A stretch of 64,000 bases of DNA from JACDER01 sp963842575 (GCA_963842575.1 CAWJGS010000010.1:496001-560000); one strand, 5' to 3'; shown: positions 34,728 to 43,444, counted from the stretch's first letter. Numbers and translations are program-made. Notes: a model not told the origin generated them from the sequence alone.

Positions 34728-36857
34728 CTAGAGCAGCTCTGCGATCATCGCCGCGGCGCGCGCGGCGCCGTCCCGCTCGACCGGACGGTAGTCCACCTCG
34801 CGGCCGATCTCCTCGGCGATCGCGGCCGCGATCGTCTCCGGCGTCTCGGTCTCGAAGTCCATCGGACGGCCCGCGCCGTACCGGCCGAGCCGGTGGCGGA
34901 CGTGGAAGTTCTGCTCGAAGTGGTGGCGGAGCGGGAAGTACAGGAACGGGCGCCCGTTGGCGGTCAGTTCCATCGACGTCGTCAGTCCGCCCTGGACGAC
35001 CGCGAGGTCGCTGGCGGCCAGGTGGCGGTAGAGCTCGTGCACGTAGGCGCGGATCTCGAGCCCGTCGTGGGACGGAAGGCTCGCCGGGTCGATGCGCGGG
35101 CCGGCGACGACGACCATCCGTAGGTCGGGCACGCGCTCCTTCGCCTCAGGGTAGGCGTCGATCACGCGCCGGAGCAGGTCGGCTCCCACGCCCGAGCCGC
35201 CGACCGAGACGAGGCAGAGACGCTCGTCCGCGGCGTAGCCGAGCTCGGCGCGCAGGCGCTCGCGATCGGCGAGCTCCTCCGGGTCGAAGCCGGTGACGTA
35301 CCCGGAGAAGTCGAAGTGCCTCTCGGTCCAGTCCCGGATCATCGGCAGGTCCGGGCCGAACGGGTCGCCGACGATGTCGTCGGGGTTGCCGACGAAGATC
35401 GCCCGGTCGCGGACGCGCGGGTAACGCGCGATGTGCTCGATCATCTCGGCGTTGTAGTCGGCGGTCAGGAAGCTCTCGTGCTCGCCGCCGTCGGGCATCG
35501 GAAGGAAGCCGACGAAGTCGGTCAGCCACGCATAGGCCGCCTGCTTCTGCTCGGGGTTCTCGTGGAGGTAGTAGTCGAGCTCCCACGCCTCGTCCCCGAT
35601 CCAGAGGTCGTAGTGCTCGTCGCGCACGACGTCGTGGAAGAGCATGAAGTTGGCGATCAGGATCTCGTCCATCCGGCGCAGGGCCTGGAAGCAGTGGAGG
35701 TCGTGCTCGGCCGACTCGGTCTCGATGTGGTGCGACTCGTTGGCCAGCAGGCGGCTCGCCGGGTGAACGCGCTCGCCGCGCGCCTCGAGCACCGCCGTCA
35801 CCGGATGCTGCGCGAGCCAGTCGATCTCGAGGTCGGGGTGGAGCGCGCGTAGCTCGTCGGCGATCGCGACGTCGCGCTGCGCATGCCCGAGCCCGATCGG
35901 GGACGAGATGTAGAGCGCCCGCTTGCGGCGCGACTTCCCCCGGACCCAGCGAGGCGCCGGCGGTGGAGGCGCGAAGAAGTCGCGCAGCAGCAGGTTCACG
36001 GCGACGGGATCGCGCGCGTGTGGCGCGTGGCCCGAGCCCTCGAGCGTGACGAGCGTCCCGCCGGCCGCCTCGGCAAGCGCCGCTCCCGATGAGTGGGAGC
36101 GAATCGCGTCCTGGTCTCCGTGCAGCACGAGCACCGGGCAGCGAATCCTGGCCGCGAGCTCGCGGGTCGCCGCCTCGTCGAGCCCCGGCGCGAGCGCCGT
36201 GTCGACCAGGGTCTCGGGCGTCGTCTCGAGCCCCCAGCCGACCGAGTCCTCGATCTGCTTCGTCGAGTGTGGCTCGATGAACACCTGCGAGAAGAAGAAC
36301 TGGAGGAAGTCGGCGTAGTGCTCGAGCCAGTAATGGCGGTTGTACCTGTTCCAGCCCTCGTAGCTGTCGAGGCGCTCGTCGAAGGAGGCCAGCGCCTTCA
36401 CGCGCGCCGTCTGCACCCCTAGCGGTACGGCCGGGCCGATGAAGACGACTCCTTCCACCCGCTCCGGGTGTTCCGCCGCGAGCAGAAGCGTGCGCTGCGC
36501 CCCCATCGAGAAGCCGACCAGGAACGCCTTGTCGGTCTCCGTGGCGTCGAGGACTGCGAGGGCGTCAGCGGCGAACTCGGATTCGGCGTACGCGTCGGGC
36601 CCCTCCGGCCGGTCGGACTTGCCGTTCCCCCGTCCGTCGAACGTCACGACGCGGCAGTGACGGGACAGATAGGGAACCTGCGCCTTCCAGGTGCGCGAAT
36701 GGATGATCGACCACGTCGGCAGGAACAGCACGGTCGGCTCGCCGTCGCCGTAGCGCTCCCAGAACACCGAGACGCCGTCGCGCTCGACGTATCCCTGCTC
36801 GTCCGGGTAGCGGGCTCGCGTCTGCTCCCGCGAGGGTGCACTCAGTTCGACAGTCAT
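34728..36857 (-). CDS. Alpha/beta hydrolase fused to a GT-B glycosyltransferase-like domain
   Basis: 709 residues from ATG 36857. Residues 20-295 are an alpha/beta hydrolase: nucleophile S117 in GFSMGA, acid D250 in HGDQDA, base H277 in GSGHAPH. A proline-rich linker (FFAPPPPAPRW) leads to residues 312-709, which look like a GT-B glycosyltransferase: YISSPIGLGHAQRDVAIADE, LVSVGGSGVGADLLRRV, VVQGGLTTSMELTANGRPFL and FEQNFHVRHRLGRYGAG. The frame is open throughout and the linker looks natural, so the fusion seems real. Substrates are unknown. It follows the NTF2-like gene by four bases in a TetR operon. Confidence 0.8.
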   Translation of the reverse strand: MTVELSAPSREQTRARYPDEQGYVERDGVSVFWERYGDGEPTVLFLPTWSIIHSRTWKAQVPYLSRHCRVVTFDGRGNGKSDRPEGPDAYAESEFAADALAVLDATETDKAFLVGFSMGAQRTLLLAAEHPERVEGVVFIGPAVPLGVQTARVKALASFDERLDSYEGWNRYNRHYWLEHYADFLQFFFSQVFIEPHSTKQIEDSVGWGLETTPETLVDTALAPGLDEAATRELAARIRCPVLVLHGDQDAIRSHSSGAALAEAAGGTLVTLEGSGHAPHARDPVAVNLLLRDFFAPPPPAPRWVRGKSRRKRALYISSPIGLGHAQRDVAIADELRALHPDLEIDWLAQHPVTAVLEARGERVHPASRLLANESHHIETESAEHDLHCFQALRRMDEILIANFMLFHDVVRDEHYDLWIGDEAWELDYYLHENPEQKQAAYAWLTDFVGFLPMPDGGEHESFLTADYNAEMIEHIARYPRVRDRAIFVGNPDDIVGDPFGPDLPMIRDWTERHFDFSGYVTGFDPEELADRERLRAELGYAADERLCLVSVGGSGVGADLLRRVIDAYPEAKERVPDLRMVVVAGPRIDPASLPSHDGLEIRAYVHELYRHLAASDLAVVQGGLTTSMELTANGRPFLYFPLRHHFEQNFHVRHRLGRYGAGRPMDFETETPETIAAAIAEEIGREVDYRPVERDGAARAAAMIAELL

Positions 36858-36861
36858 CGCA

Positions 36862-37200
36862 TTACGAGTACACCCAGAGAGCGTTTGCGATCTTCCACCC
36901 GTCCCGCGTGCGCACGAGATGAAGGTACTCGTGGTACACGCCTGAGGACACGACGACGGTCGCGATATCACGGTAGACGTCCGCCACTTCCACTTCGATG
37001 GGCTGGTCGACCGCTTCTGCCTTTCCCTCTCCCGCCCGTGTGAACTCGAGCATCTGCTCCTTCGTCCTGAATTGCAACTCCTCGCCGGCGCGGCGCTTGA
37101 CGAGATCGGGATGGAGCGCGCGGTCCATCCGCGCCTCGTCGCCGTCGAACCAGCCCTCGAAGTAGTCGAGCACGATCGCCCTGATCGCATCCACATCCAT
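36862..37200 (-). CDS. NTF2-like (nuclear transport factor 2 fold) protein
   Basis: 112 residues from ATG 37200 (MDVDAIRAIVLDYFEGWFDG). The pattern ALHPDLVKRR and VYHEYLHLVRTRDGWKIANALW matches putative lumazine-binding/SnoaL-like proteins of the cone-shaped NTF2 fold, which serve as small-molecule enzymes or binders. Its start overlaps the TetR stop (TGATG) with a GGAGG upstream, so it is translated with the regulator. It may act on the same compound as the fused hydrolase-glycosyltransferase. Confidence 0.8.
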   Translation of the reverse strand: MDVDAIRAIVLDYFEGWFDGDEARMDRALHPDLVKRRAGEELQFRTKEQMLEFTRAGEGKAEAVDQPIEVEVADVYRDIATVVVSSGVYHEYLHLVRTRDGWKIANALWVYS

Positions 37201-37836
37201 CACGCTCTTCTTGCCTCCGCCCACTCGATCAGGTCGGCGATGCTCTCGAGCGCCTCGAGGTGCGGGGACTCCTGCTCGTCCACGCCGGCGAGGATCTCCG
37301 CTTCAGCCCCCTGGAAGGCGTTCGCCACGAGCGTCGTGAGCACCCGTGGCAGAGACCGGAAGCGGAGTCTCGAGCGACGCGCTCCATTCCGCGGCCATTT
37401 GCTCGATCAGCTCTCGCCACCCCGAGATCGCTGCCCGCCAACGCGCCGCGAGGTCCGGCTCGGACAGGCCGACCGCCCAGAGCTCCCAGAGGATGCGCAC
37501 GTACCCCGAGCGCAGGTCCTCGTCGAGGTACGCGCACGCGGCCCGCCACTTGTCCGCCACCGAGCCGGGGCCCGCGAACAGCTCGCGCTGTCGCTCGAGC
37601 AGGCGGTCGTTCTCGCGGGTGAGCACCTCGGCGAGCAGCTGCTGCTTTCCCTCGAAGTGGTAGTGAACGAGCGAGAGCTGGACGCCCGCGCGTTCCGCGA
37701 TCGACCTCGTGGTCGTCTGTGCGTAGCCGTCGGTCGCGAGCGCGTCGCGCGCGGCGTCGAGGATCAGCGCCTTCGTGTCGGCGCCTCGGGCCCTGCGCAG
37801 GTCGATCTTCTCGTTCGCAGTTGACATCGGCGCCAT
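37200..37836 (-). CDS. TetR-family regulator (one frameshift)
   Basis: The N-terminal DNA-binding domain is intact: ALILDAARDALATDGYAQTT, TRSIAERAGVQLSLVHYHFEGKQQLLAEV. The frame runs out at 37303, but removing one base of a CC pair near 37364-37365 continues it as RFRSLPRVLTTLVANAFQGA and on to LIEWAEARRA, stopping at 37200 with a TGATG overlap to the next gene. The repaired length of about 211 residues fits the family. The palindrome at 37849 is its likely binding site. Confidence 0.82.
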
Positions 37837-37848
37837 TCTAGCGCATTA

Positions 37849-37868
37849 TTAGTCGGTCAACCGACCAA
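37849..37868. promoter_or_regulatory. 20-base palindrome, probable TetR operator
   Basis: TTAGTCGGTCAACCGACCAA lies between the divergent TetR gene (start 37836) and the flavin oxidase gene (start 37886). The inner GTCGGT-CA-ACCGAC is a perfect inverted repeat. The position covers both promoters, so the regulator would control itself and the oxidase. A strong ribosome site, GGGGAGGAG, follows at 37875. Confidence 0.65.
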
Positions 37869-37885
37869 ACAGTAGGGGAGGAGTT

Positions 37886-39271
37886 ATGAGTGATGTGGCA
37901 GTAGTGGAAGAGCTCGGCGCCGAGCTCCGCGAACCGGTGCGAGGAGATGTCATCGAGCCAGGTGACAGCGGGTACGACGAAGCGCGGGCCCTCTACAACG
38001 CGATGATCGACAAGCGGCCGGCGCTGATCGTCCGGTGCCGCGACGTCGCCGACGTGATCGCCGCGGTGAACTTCGCCCGCGACAGGGGCCTCGAAACCGC
38101 GATTCGCGGCGGCGGGCACAACGGGGGCGGCCTGGGATCGGTGGACGACGGGCTCGTGCTCGACATGTCCACGATGAACAACGTCCGCGTCGATCCCGGG
38201 GCACGCACCGTGACCGTCGGCGGCGGCGCGCTGCTCGGCGACGTCGACCACGCCACCCACGCGTTCGGCCTCGCCGTTCCCGCCGGGATCATCTCGACCA
38301 CCGGCGCCGCGGGACTGACGCTGGGGGGAGGGACGGGTCACCTGACCCGCGGCCACGGGCTCACGATCGACAATCTGCTCTCGGCCGACCTCGTCCTCGC
38401 GGACGGCAGCTTCGTCCAGGCGAGCGAGGACGAGAACGAGGACCTGTTCTGGGCGATCAGGGGCGGGGGCGGCAACTTCGGCGTCGTGACCTCGCTGACC
38501 TACAGGCTCGTTCCGGTGCGAAACGTCGTCGGCGGGCCGATGTTCTGGCCGGTCGAGCGGGCGGAGGAGATCCTCGACTGGTACCGCGGCTTCATCGGCG
38601 AGCAGCCCGAGTCGCTCGGCGGCTTCTTCAACTTCCACAGCATCCCGCCCGCGCCTCCGTTCCCCGAGGAGCTCCATCTCCACAAGATGTGCGGCGTCGT
38701 CTGGTGCTGCACCGACCTGGAGCGGGCGGACGAGCTGCTCGCGCCGGCCCGCGCGCTCGAACCGGCGCTCGATGCCGTGCAGGAGCTGCCCTTCCCCGTT
38801 CTGAACTCCCTCTTCGACGGCCTGTATCCCGCCGGCGACCAGTGGTACTGGCGCGCCGACTTCGTCGCGGAGATCCCGGACGAGGCGGTTGCACTCCACG
38901 CCGAGTGGGGCGCGAAGATGGCGACCTGGAAGTCGGGCATGCACCTCTATCCGATCGACGGGGCGCAGCAGAAGGTGGGCAAGAACGACACGGCCTGGTC
39001 GTACCGGGACGCGAACTTCGCGCAGGTCATCATCGGCGTCGATCCCGATCCTGCGCTGAAGGACGAGATCAAGGAGTGGTGCGTCGGCTACTGGGAGGCG
39101 GTGCACCCGTACCACTTCGGCGGCGGCCCGCTGAACATGATGGGCCTGGAGGAAGGACAGGAACGCGTCCAGGCGACCTACCGGGACAACTACGAGCGGC
39201 TGACGCAGATCAAGTCGAAGTACGACCCGGACAACTTCTTCCACGTCAACCAGAACATCCAGCCGGCCTGA
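37886..39271 (+). CDS. FAD-linked oxidase, berberine-bridge enzyme family
   Basis: 461 residues. The PCMH-type FAD domain has AIRGGGHNGGG with H78, which would carry covalent 8-alpha-histidyl FAD, and TTGAAGLTLGGGTGHLTRGHG. The cysteine that adds a second covalent link in bicovalent members is missing (GIISTTG), so attachment is probably single. The C-terminal BBE motif is KYDPDNFFHVNQNI. Relatives oxidise sugars or secondary metabolites. It is divergent from the TetR operon with a shared operator. Confidence 0.9.
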   Translation: MSDVAVVEELGAELREPVRGDVIEPGDSGYDEARALYNAMIDKRPALIVRCRDVADVIAAVNFARDRGLETAIRGGGHNGGGLGSVDDGLVLDMSTMNNVRVDPGARTVTVGGGALLGDVDHATHAFGLAVPAGIISTTGAAGLTLGGGTGHLTRGHGLTIDNLLSADLVLADGSFVQASEDENEDLFWAIRGGGGNFGVVTSLTYRLVPVRNVVGGPMFWPVERAEEILDWYRGFIGEQPESLGGFFNFHSIPPAPPFPEELHLHKMCGVVWCCTDLERADELLAPARALEPALDAVQELPFPVLNSLFDGLYPAGDQWYWRADFVAEIPDEAVALHAEWGAKMATWKSGMHLYPIDGAQQKVGKNDTAWSYRDANFAQVIIGVDPDPALKDEIKEWCVGYWEAVHPYHFGGGPLNMMGLEEGQERVQATYRDNYERLTQIKSKYDPDNFFHVNQNIQPA

Positions 39272-39338
39272 TCGCTCTCCAGTTCGCAGGCGGCCCGTCC
39301 GCTCTGCGAGGCGGGCCGCCTTCACTTCCTGCGGATTG

Positions 39339-39486
39339 ATCGTCACACTTCCGCCACTCGGACATCCGCCGTTTCCGGACATGTCCGAGGCCCGCCGGCC
39401 CGTCCCAGGCGCCAAACGCCTTGTGGAAACCGGGGTCAGACCCCGGTTTCTTTTTGGACGCCTCGACTACAGGGTCCGTTTCGGAC
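39339..39486. repeat. Dispersed 148-bp non-coding element, copy 2
   Basis: It is the same length as copy 1 at 34580 and has the same landmarks: ATCGTCACACTT at the start, CGGACATGTCCG at offset 37, TTGTGGAAACCGGGGTC at offset 82, and a closing palindrome GTCCG-TTT-CGGAC. The stretches between landmarks have diverged. It lies between the flavin oxidase gene and a convergent minus-strand gene. Confidence 0.65.
39426..39455 (+). terminator. Intrinsic terminator within repeat copy 2
   Basis: Arms GAAACCGGGGTC and GACCCCGGTTTC are perfectly complementary around one A and are followed directly by TTTTT. This is a textbook intrinsic terminator for the flavin oxidase gene, and the GAAA side could also serve the opposite gene. 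Confidence 0.8.
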
Positions 39487-39506
39487 AGTCAGACCCAGTG
39501 CTCGAC

Positions 39507-39809
39507 CTAGTCCTCCCTGGCGTTCCAGATGTAGCGCGGTCGCGCGATACGTGGCGGTCCGTCCGCGATCTCCCGCCAGGCATCGAGAACAGGGGCGAGC
39601 ATCCCGCCTGGCTCGGCGAGCATGTCGTCCAGGCTCCACTCCACCTCGGGGGCCTCGAACAGGAAGACCACCTCACCGGCGGAGAGGTACACCTCGTGTC
39701 CCGTGAACCCACGCTCGCCGGGGTCGAAGGGCGGTCCGGCGGCGACGAGCTGGGCGGCCTGCTCCTCGCATCCGGGCTTGAGCCGCGCGATCAGAGCAAC
39801 CCTCGCCAC
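39507..39809 (-). CDS. Small hypothetical protein, dimeric alpha/beta-barrel-like
   Basis: 100 residues starting MARVALIARLKPGCEEQAAQ. The alternation (ALIARLKPG..., GFTGHEVYLSAGEVVFLFEAPEVEW) looks like the ferredoxin-like fold of ABM or NIPSNAP-type proteins, but no named family is certain. The end is RPRYIWNARED. It is divergent from the VOC dioxygenase gene, the starts being 18 bases apart. Confidence 0.6.
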   Translation of the reverse strand: MARVALIARLKPGCEEQAAQLVAAGPPFDPGERGFTGHEVYLSAGEVVFLFEAPEVEWSLDDMLAEPGGMLAPVLDAWREIADGPPRIARPRYIWNARED

Positions 39810-39827
39810 ACGGTTACTCTAGAAGCG

Positions 39828-40751
39828 ATGAAGCTCGAAGGCATCCACCACGTCACCAGCATCACGGGGGACGCGCCGCAGAACGTCGAGTTCTACGCGG
39901 GGACGCTCGGGCTCCGGCTCGTCAAGAAGAGCGTCAACCAGGACGACCCGACCGTGTACCACCTCTTCTACGCGGACGAGGAGGGTCACGCCGGCAGCGA
40001 CATGACCTTCTTCGAGTACCCGAACGCGCGACGGGGCAACGCCGGCGCGGGGATGATCCACCAGGTCACCTGGCGGGTCGCCTCCGAGGAAGCGCTCGAC
40101 TTCTGGGAGAAGAGACTGTCCGAAGCCGGCATCCCGACCGAGCGCACGCCGGGAAGCCTGAAGTTCGACGATCCGGAGGGGCTCGGCCTCGAGCTCACGG
40201 TCGCCGAGACCACCGACGCGCCGCTGATCGCCGACCATCCCGAGATCCCGAAGGAGCTGGCGCTCCAGGGCTTCGACTCCGTGCGCGCGTACGCCTACAG
40301 CCCCGACCAGAGCCGGCGCCTCTTCGAGAACGCGCTCGGCTTCGAGCCACGCGACGACTCGTCCTGGGAGATCCGCGGCGACGCTCGCGGCTCGACGTAC
40401 CACTTCGACGAGCCTCCCTCCGAGCGCGGAGTCCCCGGCGCAGGCACCGTCCACCACGTCGCCTGGGCCTCGCAGACGGAGGATCACGAGGCGTGGCGCG
40501 AACGGGTCGCCGAGGCAGGCGCGCATCCGACCCCGGTCATCGACCGCTTCTACTTCAAGTCGGTCTACTTCCGCGAGCCCAGCGGCGTCCTCTTCGAGAT
40601 CGCCACCATCGGCCCCGGCTTCGCTACCGACGAGCCGCTCGAGCACCTGGGCGAGCGCCTCTCGCTCCCGCCGAGCTACGAGCATCTCCGCGCACAGCTC
40701 GAGCCGATCCTCACCCCGCTTCCGGATCCGCGCGCAGTCCGCGCGCAATGA
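39828..40751 (+). CDS. VOC-family ring-cleaving dioxygenase-like protein
   Basis: 307 residues with two vicinal-oxygen-chelate modules, MKLEGIHHVTSITGDAPQNV and about 150-270 (GTVHHVAWASQTEDHEAW). Candidate metal ligands are H8 (HHVT), H217 (VHHVAW) and E265 (PSGVLFEIAT). It resembles MhqO/MhqA-type glyoxalase proteins that detoxify quinones. The next gene, an MhqD-like esterase, overlaps by four bases, the same pairing as in the mhq operon of Bacillus, so a role in quinone or catechol detoxification is a fair inference. Confidence 0.82.
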   Translation: MKLEGIHHVTSITGDAPQNVEFYAGTLGLRLVKKSVNQDDPTVYHLFYADEEGHAGSDMTFFEYPNARRGNAGAGMIHQVTWRVASEEALDFWEKRLSEAGIPTERTPGSLKFDDPEGLGLELTVAETTDAPLIADHPEIPKELALQGFDSVRAYAYSPDQSRRLFENALGFEPRDDSSWEIRGDARGSTYHFDEPPSERGVPGAGTVHHVAWASQTEDHEAWRERVAEAGAHPTPVIDRFYFKSVYFREPSGVLFEIATIGPGFATDEPLEHLGERLSLPPSYEHLRAQLEPILTPLPDPRAVRAQ

Positions 40752-41392
40752 CGGAGCTCATAGCCCGCCGCCGCGAGGCGGACGGAGAGCCGGAGGGCGT
40801 GCTCGTCCTCATCCACGGACGCGGCGCGGACGAGAACGACCTCTACCCCGTGCTCGACTACCTCGACCCGGAGCGGCGCTTCCTCGGCGTGACGCCGCGC
40901 GGCCCGCTCTCGCTCCCACCGGGCGGGGCGCACTGGTACGCGGTGCACGAGATCGGCTATCCCGACCGCGACACGTTCCTCCACTCGTACGGGGAGCTCT
41001 CAGACTTCGTCGACTCCCTCGGCTTCCCGCCCGATGCGACCGTCATCGGCGGCTTCTCGCAGGGAGCGGTGATGACGTACGCGCTGGGCCTGGGAAAGGG
41101 CAGGCCCCGCCCCGCCGCGATGCTCGCCTTCAGCGGCTTCATCCCGACTGTCGAAGGGTTCGAGCTCGACCTGACGCCGCCGCTCCCGCCGATCGCGATC
41201 GGCCACGGCACCTACGACCCGGTGATCGGCGTGGAATGGGGCCGCAAGGCGCACGAGCTGCTCCCCGGCAGCATCTACCGCGAGTCGCCTCTCCCCCACA
41301 CGATCGACCCGCGCTACCTGCGCGAGCTCGGCCCCTGGGTCTACGAGAGCGCGGCGCACGCGCCGAGCGAGAAGGCCCGCCGCAACGCCTGA
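40748..41392 (+). CDS. Carboxylesterase/phospholipase family (MhqD-like) hydrolase
   Basis: 214 residues. Catalytic serine in GGFSQGAVMTYALG, aspartate in GTYDPVIG and histidine in SPLPHTIDP form the alpha/beta hydrolase triad; LVLIHGRGADENDLYPV is the oxyanion region typical of this esterase family. Cotranscribed with the VOC gene (ATGA overlap). In Bacillus the equivalents are induced by quinones. The end overlaps the convergent serine hydrolase by 52 bases. Confidence 0.85.
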   Translation: MTELIARRREADGEPEGVLVLIHGRGADENDLYPVLDYLDPERRFLGVTPRGPLSLPPGGAHWYAVHEIGYPDRDTFLHSYGELSDFVDSLGFPPDATVIGGFSQGAVMTYALGLGKGRPRPAAMLAFSGFIPTVEGFELDLTPPLPPIAIGHGTYDPVIGVEWGRKAHELLPGSIYRESPLPHTIDPRYLRELGPWVYESAAHAPSEKARRNA

Positions 41393-42435
41393 AACGCCTG
41401 CTGATTTCCCGTGCCCTCGCTGAGCTGCGTGCTCGCCTGGATCGTGATCGAGCGCCGCCCGTCCCGCGTTGCGGCGATGAAAGCCGTGTAGCCGGGGAAG
41501 TTGCCGGTGTGGCCGTACACGGTTCCGCACGGCGTCCGGTAACGGAAGATCGCCAGTCCCGCCTCGTTCACGCCAGGGCCTTCGGGATCAGAATTCCCCG
41601 GCCGGAACGGCCCCCGCCCACGCGGCGCGTACCACCGAATGAAGCCGGTCAGGTCGAGCGGCGTCGAGACGATCCCGCCAGACGCCCACGCGAGCGTCGG
41701 ATTGAGCACCTCGGATACATCGTTCTTGCCCGAGTACCCGTGCACGTAGGGCGAAGGCATGCGGTAGCCCGCCGGCAACGACGTCCGCCGCAGGCGGAGT
41801 GGATCGAGGACGAGCGCGTGCAACACCTGCTCGTAGGAGAGACCGGTTGCCTTCTCGGCAAAGAGCGCCACGACGACGTTGTCCGTGTTCGAGTACTCGT
41901 ACTTCGAGCCGGGTGGAAAGCGCAGGCCCTGGTCGGCGACCCAGGAGATCAGCGTGGACGGTTGAGCCGGGGCGCGTGGGTGAGTCTGGACGTGCTTGAC
42001 GGCGCCGGGGCTCGAGGAGAAGTCCGGCAGTCCGCTGGTGTGGTGGAGCGCCTGGGCAAGCGTGACCTTGTGCCAGGCCTTCGGCAGCTCTGGCAGCCGC
42101 TTCCCGATCGTGTCGTCGAGCCGCAGGCGCCCGCGGCTGACGAGCGTCACCGCCACCGCGCCGCTGAAGGCCTTGGCAACACTCGCGATCCGCCAGCGAT
42201 CGCCGATGGCGATCGCACGCCGCGGCGATCTTTCGGCGACGCCGTGCTTCAGCACGACGCGGTGCGAGCCGCGCTGGACGACGGCCACGACACCCGGCGG
42301 CCCTTCCTGCATCCGGACGAGCCGCGCGAGCGCGCGGTCGAGCCTCTGGTCGGCTGTGTTCGTCTGGAGGCCGGCCGCTGCGGGCACGAGCACGACAGCG
42401 ACGAGGGCCGCGCTAGCGAAGACGCGCAACCACAT
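41341..42435 (-). CDS. Serine hydrolase, class C beta-lactamase-like, exported
   Basis: 364 residues from ATG 42435 with a signal peptide (MWLRVFASAALVAVVLVPAA). The three active-site boxes are ASVAKAF (SxxK), YSNTD (YxN) and HTGNFPG (HxG in place of KTG). These features fit D-alanyl-D-alanine carboxypeptidase or esterase relatives of AmpC rather than true beta-lactamases; specificity is not known. It overlaps the downstream end of the phosphatase gene by 23 bases. Confidence 0.85.
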   Translation of the reverse strand: MWLRVFASAALVAVVLVPAAAGLQTNTADQRLDRALARLVRMQEGPPGVVAVVQRGSHRVVLKHGVAERSPRRAIAIGDRWRIASVAKAFSGAVAVTLVSRGRLRLDDTIGKRLPELPKAWHKVTLAQALHHTSGLPDFSSSPGAVKHVQTHPRAPAQPSTLISWVADQGLRFPPGSKYEYSNTDNVVVALFAEKATGLSYEQVLHALVLDPLRLRRTSLPAGYRMPSPYVHGYSGKNDVSEVLNPTLAWASGGIVSTPLDLTGFIRWYAPRGRGPFRPGNSDPEGPGVNEAGLAIFRYRTPCGTVYGHTGNFPGYTAFIAATRDGRRSITIQASTQLSEGTGNQQAFQALRRAFSLGACAALS

Positions 42436-43153
42436 GATCCAGGTCTTTGTCAGAAGCTCCGGCATCGAGCAGATACTGGTGCACGCTACCTCGCTCACGC
42501 TCGAGCGTCTCGAGCACCTGCGCCATCGCCTCCGCCGGCGACGCGCTCAGCCGGCGCCGCAGCTCGCGTTCGTTCTCGTCCCCTGCGTCCTCGACCCATA
42601 TCTGCCAGAGCGGCTTGATGTTCTCGGCGCTCAGCCCGTAGTCCGCGGCGATGTCCGCGACGGACACGCCGGCGAGCCGCAGCAGCAGCGCGGCCACGAG
42701 ACCCGTCCGGTCTTTCCCGCCCATGCAGTGAACGAGGACGCCGCCATCGGGCGCGCCGGCGACCGCGGAGATCGCCGCAGCGACGTTCCCGCGGTACTCC
42801 TCCAGCATCTCCAGGTAGCCGTCCCGGGTCGCGGCGACGTCGTCCGGAGCATCGATCCAGCGCTGGAAGATCTCGATCTGCCGCTCGAGCGGCACATCCT
42901 CGAGGAAAGAGACGTGGACGACCTCGACCGGGAGATCGCCGGGCGGATCCTCTTCGAGCTCGGACTCGAGGCGCAGGTCGAGGATGCGCCGGATCCCGTA
43001 GTCGACGAGCGACTGCCAGCCGGCTTCGGTCAGCCGGCGAACGCTGTCCGCGCGCACGACCGCGCCCATCCGCGTCTCGCGGCCGTCCTCCGTGGGATGA
43101 CCGCCGAGGTCGCGCACGTTCAGGCAACCCTCCCAGTCCAGCCGGCGCTCCAT
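42413..43153 (-). CDS. Tyrosine-protein phosphatase (LipA/IphP-type)
   Basis: 246 residues from ATG 43153. Begins LNVRDLGGHPTEDGRETRMG, the family entry motif, and has the P-loop HCMGGKDRTG, with cysteine C143 and arginine R149 (CX5R). Such enzymes dephosphorylate phosphotyrosine or phosphoinositides. The rest is helical (GLSAENIKPLWQIWVEDAGD). It is divergent from the 88-residue gene at 43172, with only 18 bases between starts. Confidence 0.9.
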   Translation of the reverse strand: MERRLDWEGCLNVRDLGGHPTEDGRETRMGAVVRADSVRRLTEAGWQSLVDYGIRRILDLRLESELEEDPPGDLPVEVVHVSFLEDVPLERQIEIFQRWIDAPDDVAATRDGYLEMLEEYRGNVAAAISAVAGAPDGGVLVHCMGGKDRTGLVAALLLRLAGVSVADIAADYGLSAENIKPLWQIWVEDAGDENERELRRRLSASPAEAMAQVLETLERERGSVHQYLLDAGASDKDLDHVVARLR

Positions 43154-43171
43154 GCGACTTAGACTACGGCG

Positions 43172-43438
43172 ATGAGCAACTTCTTCGACAAGGTCAAGAA
43201 AACCGCCGCCGACGCCGCCGACTCGGTCAAGGACAACGTCCAGGAGGCGAAGCTCAAGAACGAGATCGTCCGGACGTACGAGGAGCTGGGTCGCAAGACG
43301 TTCGAGCTGGTCGAGGAGGGCAAGATCAAGAGCACTGCACTTCGCCCGCACGTCAAGCATCTCCGTGAGCTGAGGGAACAGCTGGCGGAGGTCGACCAGC
43401 CCGGGTACGTCAAGGACACCAAGAAGACCTCGTCCTAG
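43172..43438 (+). CDS. Small charged coiled-coil protein
   Basis: 88 residues starting MSNFFDKVKKTAADAADSVK. Highly charged and helical (KLKNEIVRTYEELGRKTFEL, HLRELREQLAEVD), without membrane segment or cysteine. It resembles small proteins often annotated as hypothetical or as zinc-ribbon protein relatives lacking the ribbon. Function unknown. It ends seven bases before the -35 box of the ArsR operon promoter. Confidence 0.7.
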   Translation: MSNFFDKVKKTAADAADSVKDNVQEAKLKNEIVRTYEELGRKTFELVEEGKIKSTALRPHVKHLRELREQLAEVDQPGYVKDTKKTSS

Positions 43439-43444
43439 CGTAAC

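Noticed and set aside
36857..37196. Extension of the hydrolase-glycosyltransferase protein upstream to 822 residues
   Set aside because: The extra part is an out-of-frame shadow of the NTF2-like gene; the ATG at 36857 starts the recognisable domain.
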